Positions 31,888-43,950 of a stretch of 64,000 bases of DNA are shown here, piece after piece. The DNA is from Bettongia penicillata ogilbyi. Taxonomy: Eukaryota > Chordata > Mammalia > Diprotodontia > Potoroidae. A program made the position numbers and the translations under genes. Every line of letters starts with the position of its first letter. The first letter of the stretch is position 1. The notes below the pieces were generated by a model. It saw only the letters and a list, made by a program, of their open reading frames with translations. It was not told the DNA's origin and ran no database searches. The stretch covers positions 879,565 through 943,564 of the forward strand of contig JAJHZJ010000271.1 in NCBI GenBank assembly GCA_023548195.1, read 5' to 3'.

Positions 31888-32988
31888 ATGCCCAGAAAAG
31901 GGAAAAAAAATAAGCCTATAGAAAGCTATCTTCTTGGAGGACAGATGTTCCCGTCTTTCATTTCTGATGACAAAGGAACAATTCTTACCATCAGGGAAAG
32001 ACGTGGAGGTCGGGGCCTCTGTATCCCAGACATCCCAGGTGGATGTCTGGTGGACTCAGGCCATGGAAAAGCTCAAAAAGGATTTTGAAAATCAAGTTAG
32101 ACAGGTGGAGGAAAAACTGGGAAGAGAAATGAGAGAAATGCAAGAAAAGCATGAAAAACGGGTCAATACCTTGGTAAAGGAGACCCAAAAAATGCTGAGG
32201 AAAAGAACACCTTGAAAAATAGGCTCACTCAATTGGCAAAAGAGCTTCAAAAAGCCAATGAGGAGAAGAATGCTTTCAAAAGCAGAATTAGCCAAATGGA
32301 AAAAGAGGTTTAAAAGCTCACTGAAGAAAATACTTCTCTCAAAATTAGAATGGAACAGATGGAGTCTAATGACTTTCTGAGAAACCAAGAAATCATAAAA
32401 CAAAACCAAAAGAATGAAAAAATGGAATAGATGTGAAATATCTCATTGGAAAAACAACTGACCTGGAAAACAGATCCAGGAGAGACAATTTAAAAATTAT
32501 GGAACTACCTGAAAGCCATGATCAAAAAAAAGAGCCTAGACATCATTTTCCATGAAATTATCAAGGAAAACTGCCCTGATATTCTAGAACCAGAGGGCAA
32601 AATAAGTATTGAAGGAATCCATCGATCACCACCTGAAAGAGATCTAAAAAGAGAAACTCCTAGGAACGTTGTGGCCAAATTCCAGAATTTCCAGGTCAAG
32701 GAGAAAATATTGCAAGCAGCTAGAAAGAAACAATTCCAGTATTGTGGAAATACAATCAGGATAACTCAAGATCTAGCAGCTTCTTCATTAAGGGATTGAA
32801 GGGCGTGGAATAGGATATTCCAGAAGTCAAAGGAACTAGGACTCAAACCAAGAATCACCTACCCAGCTAAACTGAGTATAATACTTCAGGGGAAAATATG
32901 GTCTTTCAATGAAACAGAGGACTTTCAAGCATTCTTGATGAAAAGACCAAAGCTGAAAAGAAAACTTGACTTTCAAACACAAGAGTGA
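31888..32988 (+). pseudogene. HAL1 B ORF1, frameshifted and with stops
   Basis: Begins MPRKGKKNKPIESYLLG at 31888. The frame shifts near 31950 and continues at 31934-32215 (SQTSQVDVWWTQAMEKLKKD and the coiled coil), shifts again in the A-run at 32187-32193, has a CAA-to-TAA stop near 32309 and a small deletion near 32425. The RNA-binding half survives in 32518-32799 (IIFHEIIKENCPDILEPEGK, ETPRNVVAKFQNFQVKEKIL, NTIRITQDLAAS) and ends at a TGA in place of CGA after 'SLRD'. The last block to 32988 continues out of the same frame. Confidence 0.9.
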
Positions 32989-34151
32989 GAAGAAGCATGA
33001 AAAAGTAAACAGCAAAGAGAAGTCATAAGGGACTTACCAAAGGTGAACTGTTTACATTCCTACATGGAAAGACAATATTTGTAACTCTTAAAACTTTTCA
33101 GTGTCTGGGTTTTTGGTGGGACCACACACAGATGTACACACACACACACACACACGCACACACACACATGCACACATGTACATGCATGCACGTGCACACA
33201 TGTACGCACATATAGAGACAGAGAGCACAGAGTGAATTGAATAGGATGGGACTATATCTTAAAAGAAATTAAGGTCAACGGTGAGAGAGAAATGTAGTGG
33301 GAGGAGAGAGGGTGAAATGGAATGGGGTAAATTATATCTCATTCAAGAGGCAAGCAGGAGACATTTTAGTGGAGGGAAAAAGAGGAGAGTTGAGAAAAAA
33401 ACATGAAGTTTACCCTCATCACATTCGACTAAGGAAGGAGTAAAATGCACTCATTTTGGTATGAAAACCTATCTTACAATAGAGGAAAGTGGTGGAGAAG
33501 GAGATAAGGAGGGAGGGAGGGATAATGTAAGGGAGGGCAGTGGGAGGAGGGAGCAAATTGAAGTCAACACTTGGGGAGGGACAGGATCAAAAGACAGAAT
33601 AGAAACAATGGGGGGCAGGATAGAATGGAGGGGAATACAGTTAGTCTTACACAACATGACTATTATCGAAGTCATTTGCAGAACTACACAGATATGGCCC
33701 ATACTGAATTGCCTGCCTTCCCAAAGGTAAGGGGTGGGGAGGGAGGCATGGGGAAAATTTGGAACACAAAGTTTTAGGAACAACTGTTGAGTATTATTCT
33801 TGCTACTAGGAAAGAGGAAATACAGTTAATGGGGAATAGAAAGTCATCTGGCACTACAGGAGAAAAGAGAAGATGGGGACAAGAGAAGGGAGGGTTGATA
33901 GAAGAGAGGGCATATTCGTGATAGGGAAAATTAGAATGCTTGGTGTATTGGGGTGGGGGGAAGGGATAAATGGGGAGAAAATTTGGAACCCAAAATTTTG
34001 TGAAAATGAATGTATAAAGTTAATTAAATAAATTTATATAAATAATAAATAAATATCAAAAAATAAAATTATATTTTCATACTGTGGATTATTCTTTGTA
34101 ACTTATCTGAAAGCATGACTTTATCACAGTCCTCATGTCTAACTCATTGCT

Positions 34152-36545
34152 TTTCTTTCTTTTAATTAAATTATTTTATTTGTTTCCAGTACTTGAAAAT
34201 CACTTTCATATGTATTAGATTTTTACCCCTCCCTTCCTCTCATTCTTCTTTCCTTTCTCACTCCGAGATGGCATACAACCTTATATAGATTCTGTACATA
34301 CTTTCTTATTAAATATGTGTTGGGTAGAAGAATTAAAATGAATGGGAGAAACCATAAAAGAAAGTAAAACATAATACAAAAGAAAATGGTCTGTTTCTAT
34401 CTGCAATCGAATTCCATAGTTCTTTCTCTGGATGTGGAAGGTGTTTTGCCTCGAGTCCATTGGAAATTTTTTAAGTGCATGCATTTCAATGAAATACTAA
34501 GTCTATCAGAAAAATTCCTACCACACTGTGGTTGTTGTTGTGTACAAAGTTCTCTTGGTTCTGCAATTTTTACTCATCATCAGTTAATGTAAGTCTTTAC
34601 AGGCTTCTCTGAAGTCTTCCTCTTCATTGTTTCTCATAGCACAATAGTATTCCATTACATTCATATACCACAAAACGTTCAGTTCTTCGCAAATTGATGG
34701 ACATCCCTTTGATTTCCAATTTTTGGCCACCACAAAGAGAGCTGCTATAAATATTGTTGTACATGTGGGAGCCTTTCCCATTTCTGTGATCTCTTGGGGA
34801 TAGAGTCCCAGAAGCCTGGGTCAAAAGGCATGCACATTTTTGTAGCCCTTTGAGCATAGTTCCAAATTGCTCACCAGAAATGTTGGATAAGCTTACACTA
34901 ACAATGGATCAAAGCTTCACCAACAGTGAATTAGTGTTCCAACTCTCCCACACCTTCTCCAACATTTAACATGTTCCTGTTGTTCTTGTGTTAGCCAATC
35001 TGTTATGATGTGATATGGTACCTCAGAATTGTTTTGATTTGCATCTCTAATCAATAGTGATTTAGAGCATTTTTTTCATATGATTCCAGATAGCTTTAAT
35101 TTCTTCTTCTGAAAACTCTCTGTTCATATCCTTTGACCATTTATCAATTGGGGAATGACTTGCATTCTTGTACATTTGACTTAGTCCTCTATATGTGTGA
35201 GAAATGAGACCTTTATCACAGATACCAGTTGCGACATTTCTTTCTCATTTTTCTGCTTCCCTCCTAATCTTGGTTGCATTAAATTTGTTCATGCAAAAAC
35301 TTTTCAATTTAATGTAATCAAAATTATCCATTTTGCACTTCATCCTGTTCCCTATATCTTGTTTGGTCATAAATTTCCTCATTCTCCATAAGTCTGACAA
35401 ATATACTCTTTCTTGCTCCCCTAATTTGTTTATAGTTTCAATCTTTAAACCTACATCATGGATAAACTTAGACTTTATTCTTGTGTACGGTGTCAGGATT
35501 TGGTCTATGCAGAGTTTCCACCAAACTCTTATCCAGTTTTCCCAGCAATTTTTGTCAAACAGTGACAAAAACCTGGGGTCCTTGGCTTTATCAAACATTA
35601 GATTGCTATATTGATTGACTATTGTGTCTTGAGTACCTAACATAATGCACTGTTTCTTAGCCATTACAAAGTGGTTTTGATGATTGCTGCTTGATGATAC
35701 AATTTGAGATCTGGTAGGGTAAGAGCACCTTTGCTAGGATTTCTTTTCAATGGTTCCCTTGATATTCTGGGCTTTTTGTTCTTCCAGATTAATTTTGCTA
35801 TTATTTTTTCTAGCTCTAGAAAGTAATTATCTGGTACTTTGATTGGTATGGTACTGAATAAGTGTATTAATTTAGGTGGAATTGTCACTTTTATTATATT
35901 AGCTCGACCTATCCACAAGCAACTGATGTTTTTCCACTTACTTAGATCTGACTTTATCTATGGGAAAAGTGTTTTTAATCGTGTTCATATATTCCCTGGG
36001 TTTATTTTGTAACCTGCAATGTTGCCAAAGTTGTTTACTATTTCAAGTAGCTTTTTACTTGATTTTCTGGGATTCTCTAAATATGTTATTATATCATCTG
36101 CAAAGAGTAATAACTTAATTTCTTCTTTGCCTACAATGATTTCTTCAATTTCTTTTTTTTCTTCTCTTATTGCTACAGCTAGTATTTTTAATGGCATACT
36201 GAAAAACAGTGATGATAATGGACATCCTTTTTTCACCCGTGATCTTATTGGAAATGCATCTAGCTTGTCCTCATTACATGAAGTGTTTGCTGATGGTTTT
36301 AGGTAGATACTGCTTATTATTTTATGGAAGTTCTATTTATTCCTATGCTTTCCAATGTTTTCCATAGGAATGGGTGGCATATTTTGTCTAAGGCTATTTC
36401 TGCATCTACTGAGATAATCATATGTTTGCTGTTAGTTTTGTTGCTGATATGATTAATATCATATCATGATATCATATGATTAATAATGCTGATAGTTTCT
36501 GTAATACTAAACGAGCCTGCATTCCTGGTATAAATTCTACATGAT
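34152..36545 (-). mobile_element. L1 LINE 3' half (RT to 3' end)
   Basis: Minus-strand ORF2 from the middle of the RT domain to the 3'UTR and T-run. It joins HAL1/L1-type 5' sequence near 36545. It may be one rearranged element with 36545-38567 or two separate insertions. No convincing TSD. Confidence 0.85.
34575..36540 (-). pseudogene. L1 ORF2 remnant: RT core, thumb and C-terminus
   Basis: L1 ORF2p is the endonuclease-reverse transcriptase that copies L1 RNA into the genome. Here the EN domain is absent. 35985-36236 shows the RT motifs KKGCPLSSLFF and LLLFADDIITYLENP, in which FADD holds the two catalytic aspartates. 35664-35918 has IGRANIIKVTIPPKLIHLF, LIWKNKKPRI and LTLPDLKLYHQAA. 35245-35664 has the long C-terminal segment (WIRVWWKLCIDQILTPYTRIKSKFI, KLKSFCMNKFNATKI). 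34584-34781 has FIAALFVVAKNW and LWYMNVMEYYCAMRN. Frameshifts separate these blocks. Best preserved ORF2 piece in the window. Confidence 0.9.
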
Positions 36546-38567
36546 CATAATGTGTTATATGTATGTGTGCATATATATGTATATTTGTATGTATATGTTT
36601 ATGTATATTATCCCTCCAACTACCCAAATACTGAGAAAAGTTTCAAGAATTGAAAATTAATCTTTCCAAATAGGAATATAAACATTTCAACTTTAGTAAG
36701 TCCCTTATGATTTCTTTCCTGATTACCTTTTCATGTTTCTCTTGATTCTTGTGTTTGAAAGTCAAATTTTTTTACTCAGCTCTGGTCTTTTCATCAAGAA
36801 TGCTTGAAAGACCTCTATTTCCCTGAATGATCATTTTTTCTCCTAATGCATCATACTCAATTTTTCTGGGTAGGTGATTCTTGGTTTTAATCCTAGTTCC
36901 TTTTACTTCTGGAATATCATATTCCAAGCCCTTTGATCCCTTAATATATAAGTTGCTAGATCTTTGGTTATCCTGATTGTATTTCCACAATACTCAAATT
37001 GTTTCTTTCTGATTGCCTGTAATATTTTCTCTTTGACCAGGGCACTCTGAAATTTGGCAACAGTATTCCTAGGAGTTTCTCTTTTTGGATCTCCTTCAGG
37101 AGGGGATCTGTGGATTCTTTCAATATTTATTTTACCCCTTGTTCTAGAATATCAGCACAGTTTTCCTTGATAATGTTATGAAAGATGTTGTCTAGGCTCT
37201 TTTGTTGATCATGACTTTCAGATAGTCCCATAAATTTTGAATTTTCTCTCCTGGATCTTCAGGTCAATTGTTTTTTTCAGTGAGATATTACACATTGTCT
37301 TTTATTTTTTTCATTCTTTTGGTTTTGTTTTGTAATTTCTTGGTTTCTCATAAGTCCTTAGCTTCCATCTGCTCAATTCTAATTCTTTAAGAACTATTTT
37401 TTTCAGTGAGCTTTTGAACCTCCTTTCCATTTAACTAATTCTGCTTTTAAAGCATTCTTTTTCTTAATGGTTTCTTGGACCTCTTTTGTCTTTTGAATTA
37501 GTATATTTTAAAGATATTATTTTCTTAAGCATTTTTTGGGATCTCGTTTAGGAAGTTGTTGACTTCCTTTACACAATTTTCTTGTATCACTCTCATTTCT
37601 CTTCCCATTTTTTTCTGCCACCTCCCTTACTTGATTTTCAAAATTCTTTTTGAGTTCTTCTATGATCTGTGACCATTGCATATTTCTTCCACAGGTTTTG
37701 AATCCAGAAGTCTTGCCTTTTATCTCTTCCTCTGATGGTGTGCTCTGTTTTTTCTCATCAGAAAGGATTGAAGAAAATACTTGTTCACCAAAAAAGTAAT
37801 CTTCTATAGTCTTTTTTCCCCCTATTTGGGCATTTTTCCAGCCAGTTACTTAACTTGAGTCCTTTGTCAAGTGGTGGGTATACTCTAGGGACCTGCAAGT
37901 TCTCGGTTCCTCCAAGGTGCTACAATCAAAGGAGAGGAGTTTACTCCTCTCCTGGCCTGCACTGTGGTCTTGGAGCAACCACAAGCTTTTCTGCCCAGGA
38001 CCTGTGAGTAGAATTCCTTCTCCATAGCTTCCACTAGCTCCACCACACCAGCCAGTGTTCCTTCTCACCCCAGGGTCTTCACTCAGGGCCAATATGCATA
38101 TCAGCAGTCCAATTCCCCCAGGGTCTTTATGCAGAGGGTTCCCAAATGGATGCTGCTGCCTCAGCAACAGCTGCTGTCTAGGGCAAGGGCTAGACTACAT
38201 TCACATTCCAGCTAGGTGAAAGCATGCTCTCACTTAGCCTTGAAGCTGCCCTTGGCATTTGGGGGCTGAAGCAACTGGGAACCTCAGCTGCTGCCCATGA
38301 TTCTGCACTCTCAGGCCTGCTTCAGTTCTGTCCATGCTATGCCTCATGGCCAAGACTGGGCTGCACTCTGCTCTAAGCCTGGAGTGGTAGACCTTTCCTA
38401 CCACCATTCCAGGATGTCTTCGTCTGGTAGTCTCCATTGCATCGTTCTATGACCCCTACTGCTCCTAAATTTGTTTAGAGTCATTTTTGCAGGTATTTTA
38501 TGAGTTGTGAGTGGAAAGATTCTACAGGTCCATCCTTCTACTCCACAATCTTGGCTTGCTTCCGCCT
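36545..38567 (-). mobile_element. HAL1/L1-type 5' half (5'UTR, ORF1, start of HAL1-like spacer)
   Basis: Minus-strand order: 5' end at about 38567 (AGCCAAGATTGTGGAGTAGAAG), 5'UTR with a single promoter-like unit (about 37850-38567), ORF1 (36740-37840) and the post-ORF1 spacer with a TG/TA microsatellite at 36543-36605. That spacer type ('aactacccaaatactgagaaaag') is the HAL1 one, not the spacer of the L1 copies at 5.6-6.1 kb and 13.3-13.9 kb. Confidence 0.75.
36740..37840 (-). pseudogene. ORF1 remnant
   Basis: Antisense ORF1 with all blocks in order but many shifts. A 72-codon frame (36772-36990) covers the C-terminal block: LEYDIPEVKGTRIKTKNHLPRKIEY, corresponding to the PRITYPAKLS region of copies A-C. 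The N-terminal MPK...KTIEDYFF-type start lies near 37830. Confidence 0.8.
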
Positions 38568-38799
38568 TAATACTTTCTTTTTTAAAAAAAGAAAGAAAAT
38601 GTCAACATGACTGAACAATATTTTGAAGAAATCTGAAAATACATGTAAAAGACCATACTCCTGGTCTTTACTCCTCAGTGAAGTTGGCAGGTGAATCTTT
38701 CTTCCCATATCTCTTTGATTAAATCATACTTATTCTTCATGATTAAGCAAGTTTATCTGTTTGTTTGTTTGTTTTGGTGACTTGTCTTTCTTTTTAAAA
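38568..38799. other. Unrecognised, A/T-rich
   Basis: A TTTG repeat at 38757-38774. No gene. Confidence 0.4.
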
Positions 38800-39085
38800 T
38801 GATGAAATCATTGCATATATTGATTTCTTGTTTCTGCTTATTTCACCCTGTTTCAATTTGCATATATTTGTTTCCCAATAGTCTTCATATTCATCATTTC
38901 TTTAAGTACAATAATATTACATTACATTTATGGATCTCCAATTGTTCAGCCAATTTCCAGCCAAGGGTCATACATTTTGACTCTAGCTCTTTGCACTTGC
39001 AAAATTGATATGGAGACTTTCTTGTTTTCATGCAGTCTTTGTATAGAAAACTGGTAGGTGACACTATAGGTAAGAATATATATGT
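38800..39085 (-). mobile_element. Old L1 3' end fragment
   Basis: Order 'ttctgcttatttcaccctg', 'cataggt...cttcatattcatcattt', 'aagtacaataatattacatta', 'ggatctccaattgttcagccaattt' matches the antisense of the L1 ORF2 C-terminal block, strongly diverged. Confidence 0.5.
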
Positions 39086-39309
39086 GTATGTGTGTGTGCA
39101 CACATACATTCTGATACTTTTTTTGCATGCCTGGTACTATTAGAGTCTTAAGAAATACCACTGACTCATGTAGAAGAATATATCTCCTACCCATAGTGAT
39201 GAAATATGTTGATCTCAACCTCTCCTAATTTTTTATTATTTTTTATTGTTAATGGTATGAGCCTTCATATTAAGTACTCATATCTTTGTGGATTGCATTA
39301 TAAAGCATG

Positions 39310-39522
39310 GTGTTGTGGTCGTTGTTGTTGTTGTAGTCATCCTTTATTGCCAAAGAAGACCATGACATTAGAGAAATGATGAAATGACTTGGACTTGACT
39401 TTGTTTTGAGTGAAGGAGGGCTGTGCAAGGTCACCAGCTTCACTTCTCCTCTGGAGACATATGAATCCAGTGAGAGATATTCGTCAGGATTACTGGAGAA
39501 GATCCAGAATGCAATGAGAGAA
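39310..39522 (-). mobile_element. Marsupial CORE-SINE (Mar1/WSINE type), 5'-truncated
   Basis: Shares the long 3' part with the SINE at 16970-17278: 'tcatcctttattgccaaagaagaccatgac', 'ttggacttgactttgttttgagtg', and 'atgaatccagtgagagatattc'. The (GTT)n at 39316-39334 is the antisense of its (AAC)n tail. The tRNA head and CORE are missing. Confidence 0.75.
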
Positions 39523-39604
39523 CTTGTCTCTTTAGGTTGAGTTCTATTCAGATAACACACTTAGAGAGTAAACAGTGTGTGAAAGTCTAATTTGGGGGGA
39601 GCAG

Positions 39605-39616
39605 CCAAGATGGCAG
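39605..39616 (+). promoter_or_regulatory. YY1-type site at the 5' end of HAL1 C
   Basis: CCAAGATGGCAG, 12 bp inside the element, same position as in copies A and B. Confidence 0.55.
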
Positions 39617-40277
39617 AGTAGAAAGACACACATACACTAACTGTGAAACCACAGCCTATAAAATACCTGTAAAGAAGAACTCCCAACAAATTCTGGAGGA
39701 GCTGGAAGCCACAAAACAATGGAGTAGAGATTTCTGGTCCAGAGAGACCAGAAAAACTGACACCAAAACAGAGCCCAGCCCTGCCCTGGCCATGCAACCC
39801 TGAGAGAAGCAGATCTGAGCAGGCTTCAGGGACAGAATCTCCAGCAGCATAGCAGTTCCTTCCACCCACAGGAGCAAAAGTCTGTGAGAGAGCCTGTTTG
39901 GCTGGCTGAGAGGGGAATGGGGTATCTCCATAACTCGGGCCCCCTTGGGAGGTAGCAGCAGACAGGGGCTCCCAAAGCAGGTAGGAGCTTGAATCCATTG
40001 TTGAAGATCTCCAAGTAAACCTCTTGAGGGAACTGAGCCCTGTGTGGCAGCCCTGCACCCACCTGAGCAGCTGAACTTAATCTCACATTGAATAGCAGCC
40101 CGGTCCCCACCTGGGCATCTGAATTTAATCTTACATTGAATAGCAGCCCTATCTCTGCTGAAAGCCCTGAGGCTGGGAAGCAGCATTTGAATCTCAGACC
40201 CCAAGCACTAGCTGGGTGGATCTGGAAGCAAGTGGGTATGGAAAGGAATATCAAAAGTCAAGTAATTGGCTGGGAAA

Positions 40278-41378
40278 ATGCCCAGAAAAGGGGAAAAAAT
40301 AAGGCCATAGAAGGTTCCTTTCTTAGTGAACAGATATTTCCTCCCTTCCTTCCAGGTGAGGAAGAAGAATGTTTATCATCAGGGAAAGACATAGAAGTCA
40401 AGGCTTCTGCATCCCAAACATCCAAAATAGGTATTCAATGGTCTCAGGCCATGGAAGAGCTCAAAAGGGATTTGGAAAATCAAATTAGAGAGGTGGAGGA
40501 AAAACTGGAAAGAGAAATGAGAGAGATGCAAGAAAAGTATGAAAAGCAGGTCAACACCTTGCTAAAGGAGACTCAAAAAAAATGCTGAAGAAAATAACAC
40601 CTTGAAAAATAGGCTCACTCAATTGGCAAAAGAGGTTCAAAAAGCCAATCAGGAGAAGAATGCTTTAAAAAGCAGAATTAGCCAAATGAAAAAAAGAGGT
40701 TCAAAAGTTCACTGAAGAAAATAGTTCTCTCAAAATTAGAATGGAACAGATGGAGGCTAAAGACGTTCTGAGAAACCAAGAAATCACAAAACAAAACCAA
40801 AAGAATGAAAGAATGGAAGAGAATGTGAAATATCTCATTGGAAATACAACTGACCTGGAAAATAGATCCAGGAGAGACAACTTAAAAATTATGGGACTAC
40901 CTGAAAGCCATGATCAAAAAAAGAGCCTAGACATCATCTTTCATGAAATTATCAAGGAAAACTGCCCTGAGATTCTAGAACCAGAGGGCAAAATATGTAT
41001 TGAATGAATCCATCGATCACCGCCTGAAAGAGATCCAAAAAGAGAAACTCCTAGGAATATTGTGGCCAAATTCCAGAATTTCCAGGTCAAGGAGAAAATA
41101 TTGCAAGTAGCTAGAAGAAACAATTCAAGTATTGTGGAAATACAGCCAGGACAACACAAGATCTAGCAACTTCTACATTAAGGGATTGAAGGGCATGGAA
41201 TAGGATATTCCAGAAGTCAAAGGAACTAGGACTAAAACCAAGAATCATCTACCCAGCAAAACTGAGTATAATACTTCAGGGGAAAATATGGTCTTTCAAT
41301 GAAACAGAGGACTTTCAAGCATTCTTGATGAAAAGACCAGAGCTGAAAAGAAAATTTGACTTTCAAACACAAGAATGA
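40278..41378 (+). pseudogene. HAL1 C ORF1, frameshifted and with stops
   Basis: The ATG at 40278 is followed by a frame error in the A-run after MPRKG. The N-terminal and coiled-coil part is open to 40588 (AIEGSFLSEQIFPPF, SQAMEELKRDLENQIREVEEKLEREM), where an extra A in the run at 40573-40581 shifts the frame. 40741-41007 is open (MEQMEAKDVL, YLIGNTTDLENRSRRDNLKIMGLPESHDQKKSLDII) and stops at TGA in a GAAGGA context. The remaining RNA-binding region has further shifts and the same TGA-for-CGA as copy B near 41187. Confidence 0.9.
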
Positions 41379-42424
41379 GAAGAAGCATAAAAAAATAAAC
41401 AGCAAAGAGAAGTCGTAAGGGACTTACCAAAGGTGAACTGCTTACATTCCTACATGGAAAGACGATATTTGTAACTCTTGAAACTTTTCAGTATCTGGGT
41501 AGTTGGTGGGATTGCACACACACATACATACACACACACACGCATACGTGCTCGCACACACAGAGACAGAGAGCACAGAGTGAATTGAATGGGATGGGAT
41601 CATATCTTAAAAAAATGAAGTTAAGCAGTGAGGGAGAGATGTATTGGGAGGAGAGAGGGAGAAATGCAATGGGGCAAATTATCTCTCATAGAAGAAGCAG
41701 GCAGGAGACTTTTTAGTGGAGGGAAAAAGAGGGAAGGAGAGAGAAAAACATGAAGTTTACTCTCATCACATTTTACTAAAGGAAGGAATAAAATGAACAC
41801 TCATTTTGGTATGGAAACCTATCTTACAATACAGGAAAGTCGGGGAGAAGGGAATAAGCAGGGTTGAGGGGATGATGGAAAGGAGGGCAACGGGAGGAGG
41901 GAGCAAATTGAAATCAAAACTCTTGGAGAGGGACAGGATCAAAAGAGAATAGAAGCAATGGGGGGCAGGATAAGATGAAGGGAAATACAGTTAGCCTTAC
42001 ACAACACGACTATTATGGAAGTCATTTGCAAAACTACACAGATATGGCTTATATTAAATTGTTTGCCTTCCCAAAGGGAATGGGTGGGGAGGGAGGGATG
42101 GTGAGAAGTTAGAACTCAAAGTTTAAGGAACAACTGTTGAGTAGTGTTCTTGCTACTAGGAAGCAAGAAATACAGGTAATGGGGAATAGAAAGTTATCTG
42201 GCCCTAGAGGACAAAAGAGAAGATGGGGACAAGGGAAGGGAGGGATGATAGAAGAGAGCCCAGATTGGTGAAAGGGGAAATTAGAATGCTCGGTGAATTG
42301 GGGTGGGGGGAGGGAACAAATGGAGACAAAATCTTGAACCTAAAATTTTGTGAAAATGAATGTAAAAAGTTAAATAAATAAATTCATAAAACTGAAAAAA
42401 AAAGAAAGCCTAATTTCTTCCAAA

Positions 42425-43004
42425 CTACTTTCCAATTTTCCCAGAATTTTTTTAATGAAATAGAACATTCTTTCCCAAGTAATTTGTGCTTTTCTGATTT
42501 CTTGAACACTGAGTTACATCTTACAATAGTGGGGGAGTACAGTGCCTAGTAGATAAGAGATACTAAACAAAAACTTTGTTCATTGACTTTTAAAATTCAA
42601 TAGGTTATCTCTTAATCTTTCCCTCCTCAGTGTTTTGAAAGTTTCAAATAAATTAGTTTTATAACTTACTAATCATGGCTAGATAAACATATGCTCCATA
42701 AAAAGACTAAAAATTATAAGCAGCAATACAATTTTCTGTCTAATACAAAGAAACAATGTACATCTATACCTGTCCAGCTATGGGTTGAAGTTCCTTTTGA
42801 AACAATCTTAATATATTTTAGTAATTATCATTCTTCCCCTTTTCTTCAAAATCAAAAACTCCTAATCTCTTCTGATTAGCTCACTAACATGTTTTCCCTT
42901 AATGGACTTTAGCCTAATATCTCCTTAATCTTTTGCATGAGTAATATGTCTGTGATCCTATTTATGCCCTTTTGTCATTTCTCTCCATTGTAATTCATCA
43001 TAAT
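42425..43004. other. Unrecognised sequence
   Basis: No gene or known repeat seen. Confidence 0.3.
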
Positions 43005-43200
43005 GTAGCCAATAAACATTTATTAAGTTTCTATTGTGTGAAGGTTCTGTGCTAAATGCATGGGATACAAACATGGAGATAAAAAAAAAAGTCCATGTCC
43101 TCCAGGATCTTATGATATAGGGGTGAAAGACATCATACAACAGGAAACTGAAAAGATATGAAATCAAAAAAAGTCCAAAAGGAATACAGCCAGGTGGGAA
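43005..43200 (-). mobile_element. L2-like 3' end
   Basis: Order 'aataaacatttattaagttt', 'gttctgtgctaaatgcatgggatacaaa', 'gtccatgtcctccaggatctta' is the antisense of the L2 3' tail (CTCCTTGAGG...CCCAG...AGCACAG...AATAAATG). Confidence 0.6.
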
Positions 43201-43314
43201 ATAAAGTGATAATTGTACTTGGCCCCTTCCTTAATTGGGAGGTTTTGGAGCTCAGGGGTTCATTGTTCAATCAGAGAAGTAAATACTAAGATGGGAAGAG
43301 TACCACCTCAAAAA

Positions 43315-43462
43315 ATAGATCCTGCGTTCATTTTAGTCTCTGATAATTTTTACCAGGTATGTGATATGGGACATGGCATTTAACTTTATTTCCTTATTGT
43401 AAAATGAAAAAATTGAATTAGATGTTTTCTGAGTTCCTTTTGAGTTCTAAATCTATGATTCT
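43315..43462 (+). mobile_element. MIR SINE (marsupial type)
   Basis: Sense MIR: 'accaggtatgtgatatggga', 'catttaactttatttcctta', 'gtaaaatg', and the marsupial-type 3' end 'gagttctaaatctatgattctatga'. Confidence 0.65.
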
Positions 43463-43919
43463 ATGACCATTCATTTGTGAATCAATCTTTCCTTATAGAC
43501 TTGCTTCAAAACTTATTTTCACCTAGAAACATTAACAATGAAAATACCACTGGGTGCACATAAATTGAAAATTCCTCTGCATGTTTACTTCAGTGTTGTG
43601 TTATTGAGAAGTATACAGGACTAGTTAATAATGTCAAATAGCTTGTGAAGGTGTTATTTATATGATTTCTAATATTACAGATTTATCTTCTTATACAGTT
43701 ATATTGATTTCAACTTGTATTAGTATTTTATTTCACATCATTGGAGGGGTTGTTCAGACTAGCTGTAAGGTATGCTTTTCACCAACATTTCATTTAAATA
43801 ATAACATAATCAATTACCTTGCCATCTTCCAAGAAACTAAAAACAATACAACGTATCTAAACAAGGCCAATAAATATGGAAGAGGTTGTATTAAATATAT
43901 GCTGTTGAGGGACACACAA

Positions 43920-43950
<31 letters not shown>

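Larger units (their letters stand above)
31215..34078 (+). mobile_element. HAL1 copy B, full length with 15-bp TSD
   Basis: The element runs from 31230 to about 34063. TAAAATTATATTTTC flanks it perfectly at 31215-31229 and 34064-34078. The insertion site reads TT/AAAA, the L1 endonuclease preference. Same architecture as copy A: 5'UTR starting GGGGGGAGGAGCTAAGATGG, ORF1 (31888-32988), CA repeat (33137-33210), G-rich 3'UTR and A/T-rich tail, without ORF2. By eye it differs from A at only a few per cent of positions. Confidence 0.92.
39581..42416 (+). mobile_element. HAL1 copy C, full length with 13-bp TSD
   Basis: Element from about 39594 to 42403. Flanks are GAAAGTCTAATTT (39581-39593) and GAAAGCCTAATTT (42404-42416), one mismatch, so it is somewhat older than B. 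Architecture as A and B, with a short extra 5'UTR duplication ('cacctgagcagctgaacttaatc' and 'cacctgggcatctgaatttaatc' at 40060 and 40108). Confidence 0.9.

Noticed and set aside
35245..36236. A functional L1 ORF2
   Set aside because: The FADD motif is intact, but the EN domain is absent and frameshifts separate the RT core from the C-terminal blocks.
34152..38567. TSD for the combined L1/HAL1 element (CTTTCTTTT-like on both sides)
   Set aside because: Low-complexity T/C sequence, with untemplated bases between it and the element; not convincing.
39561..40254. Minus-strand frames of 142-182 codons
   Set aside because: Shadows of the HAL1 C 5'UTR; no homologous frame in A or B and no domain.
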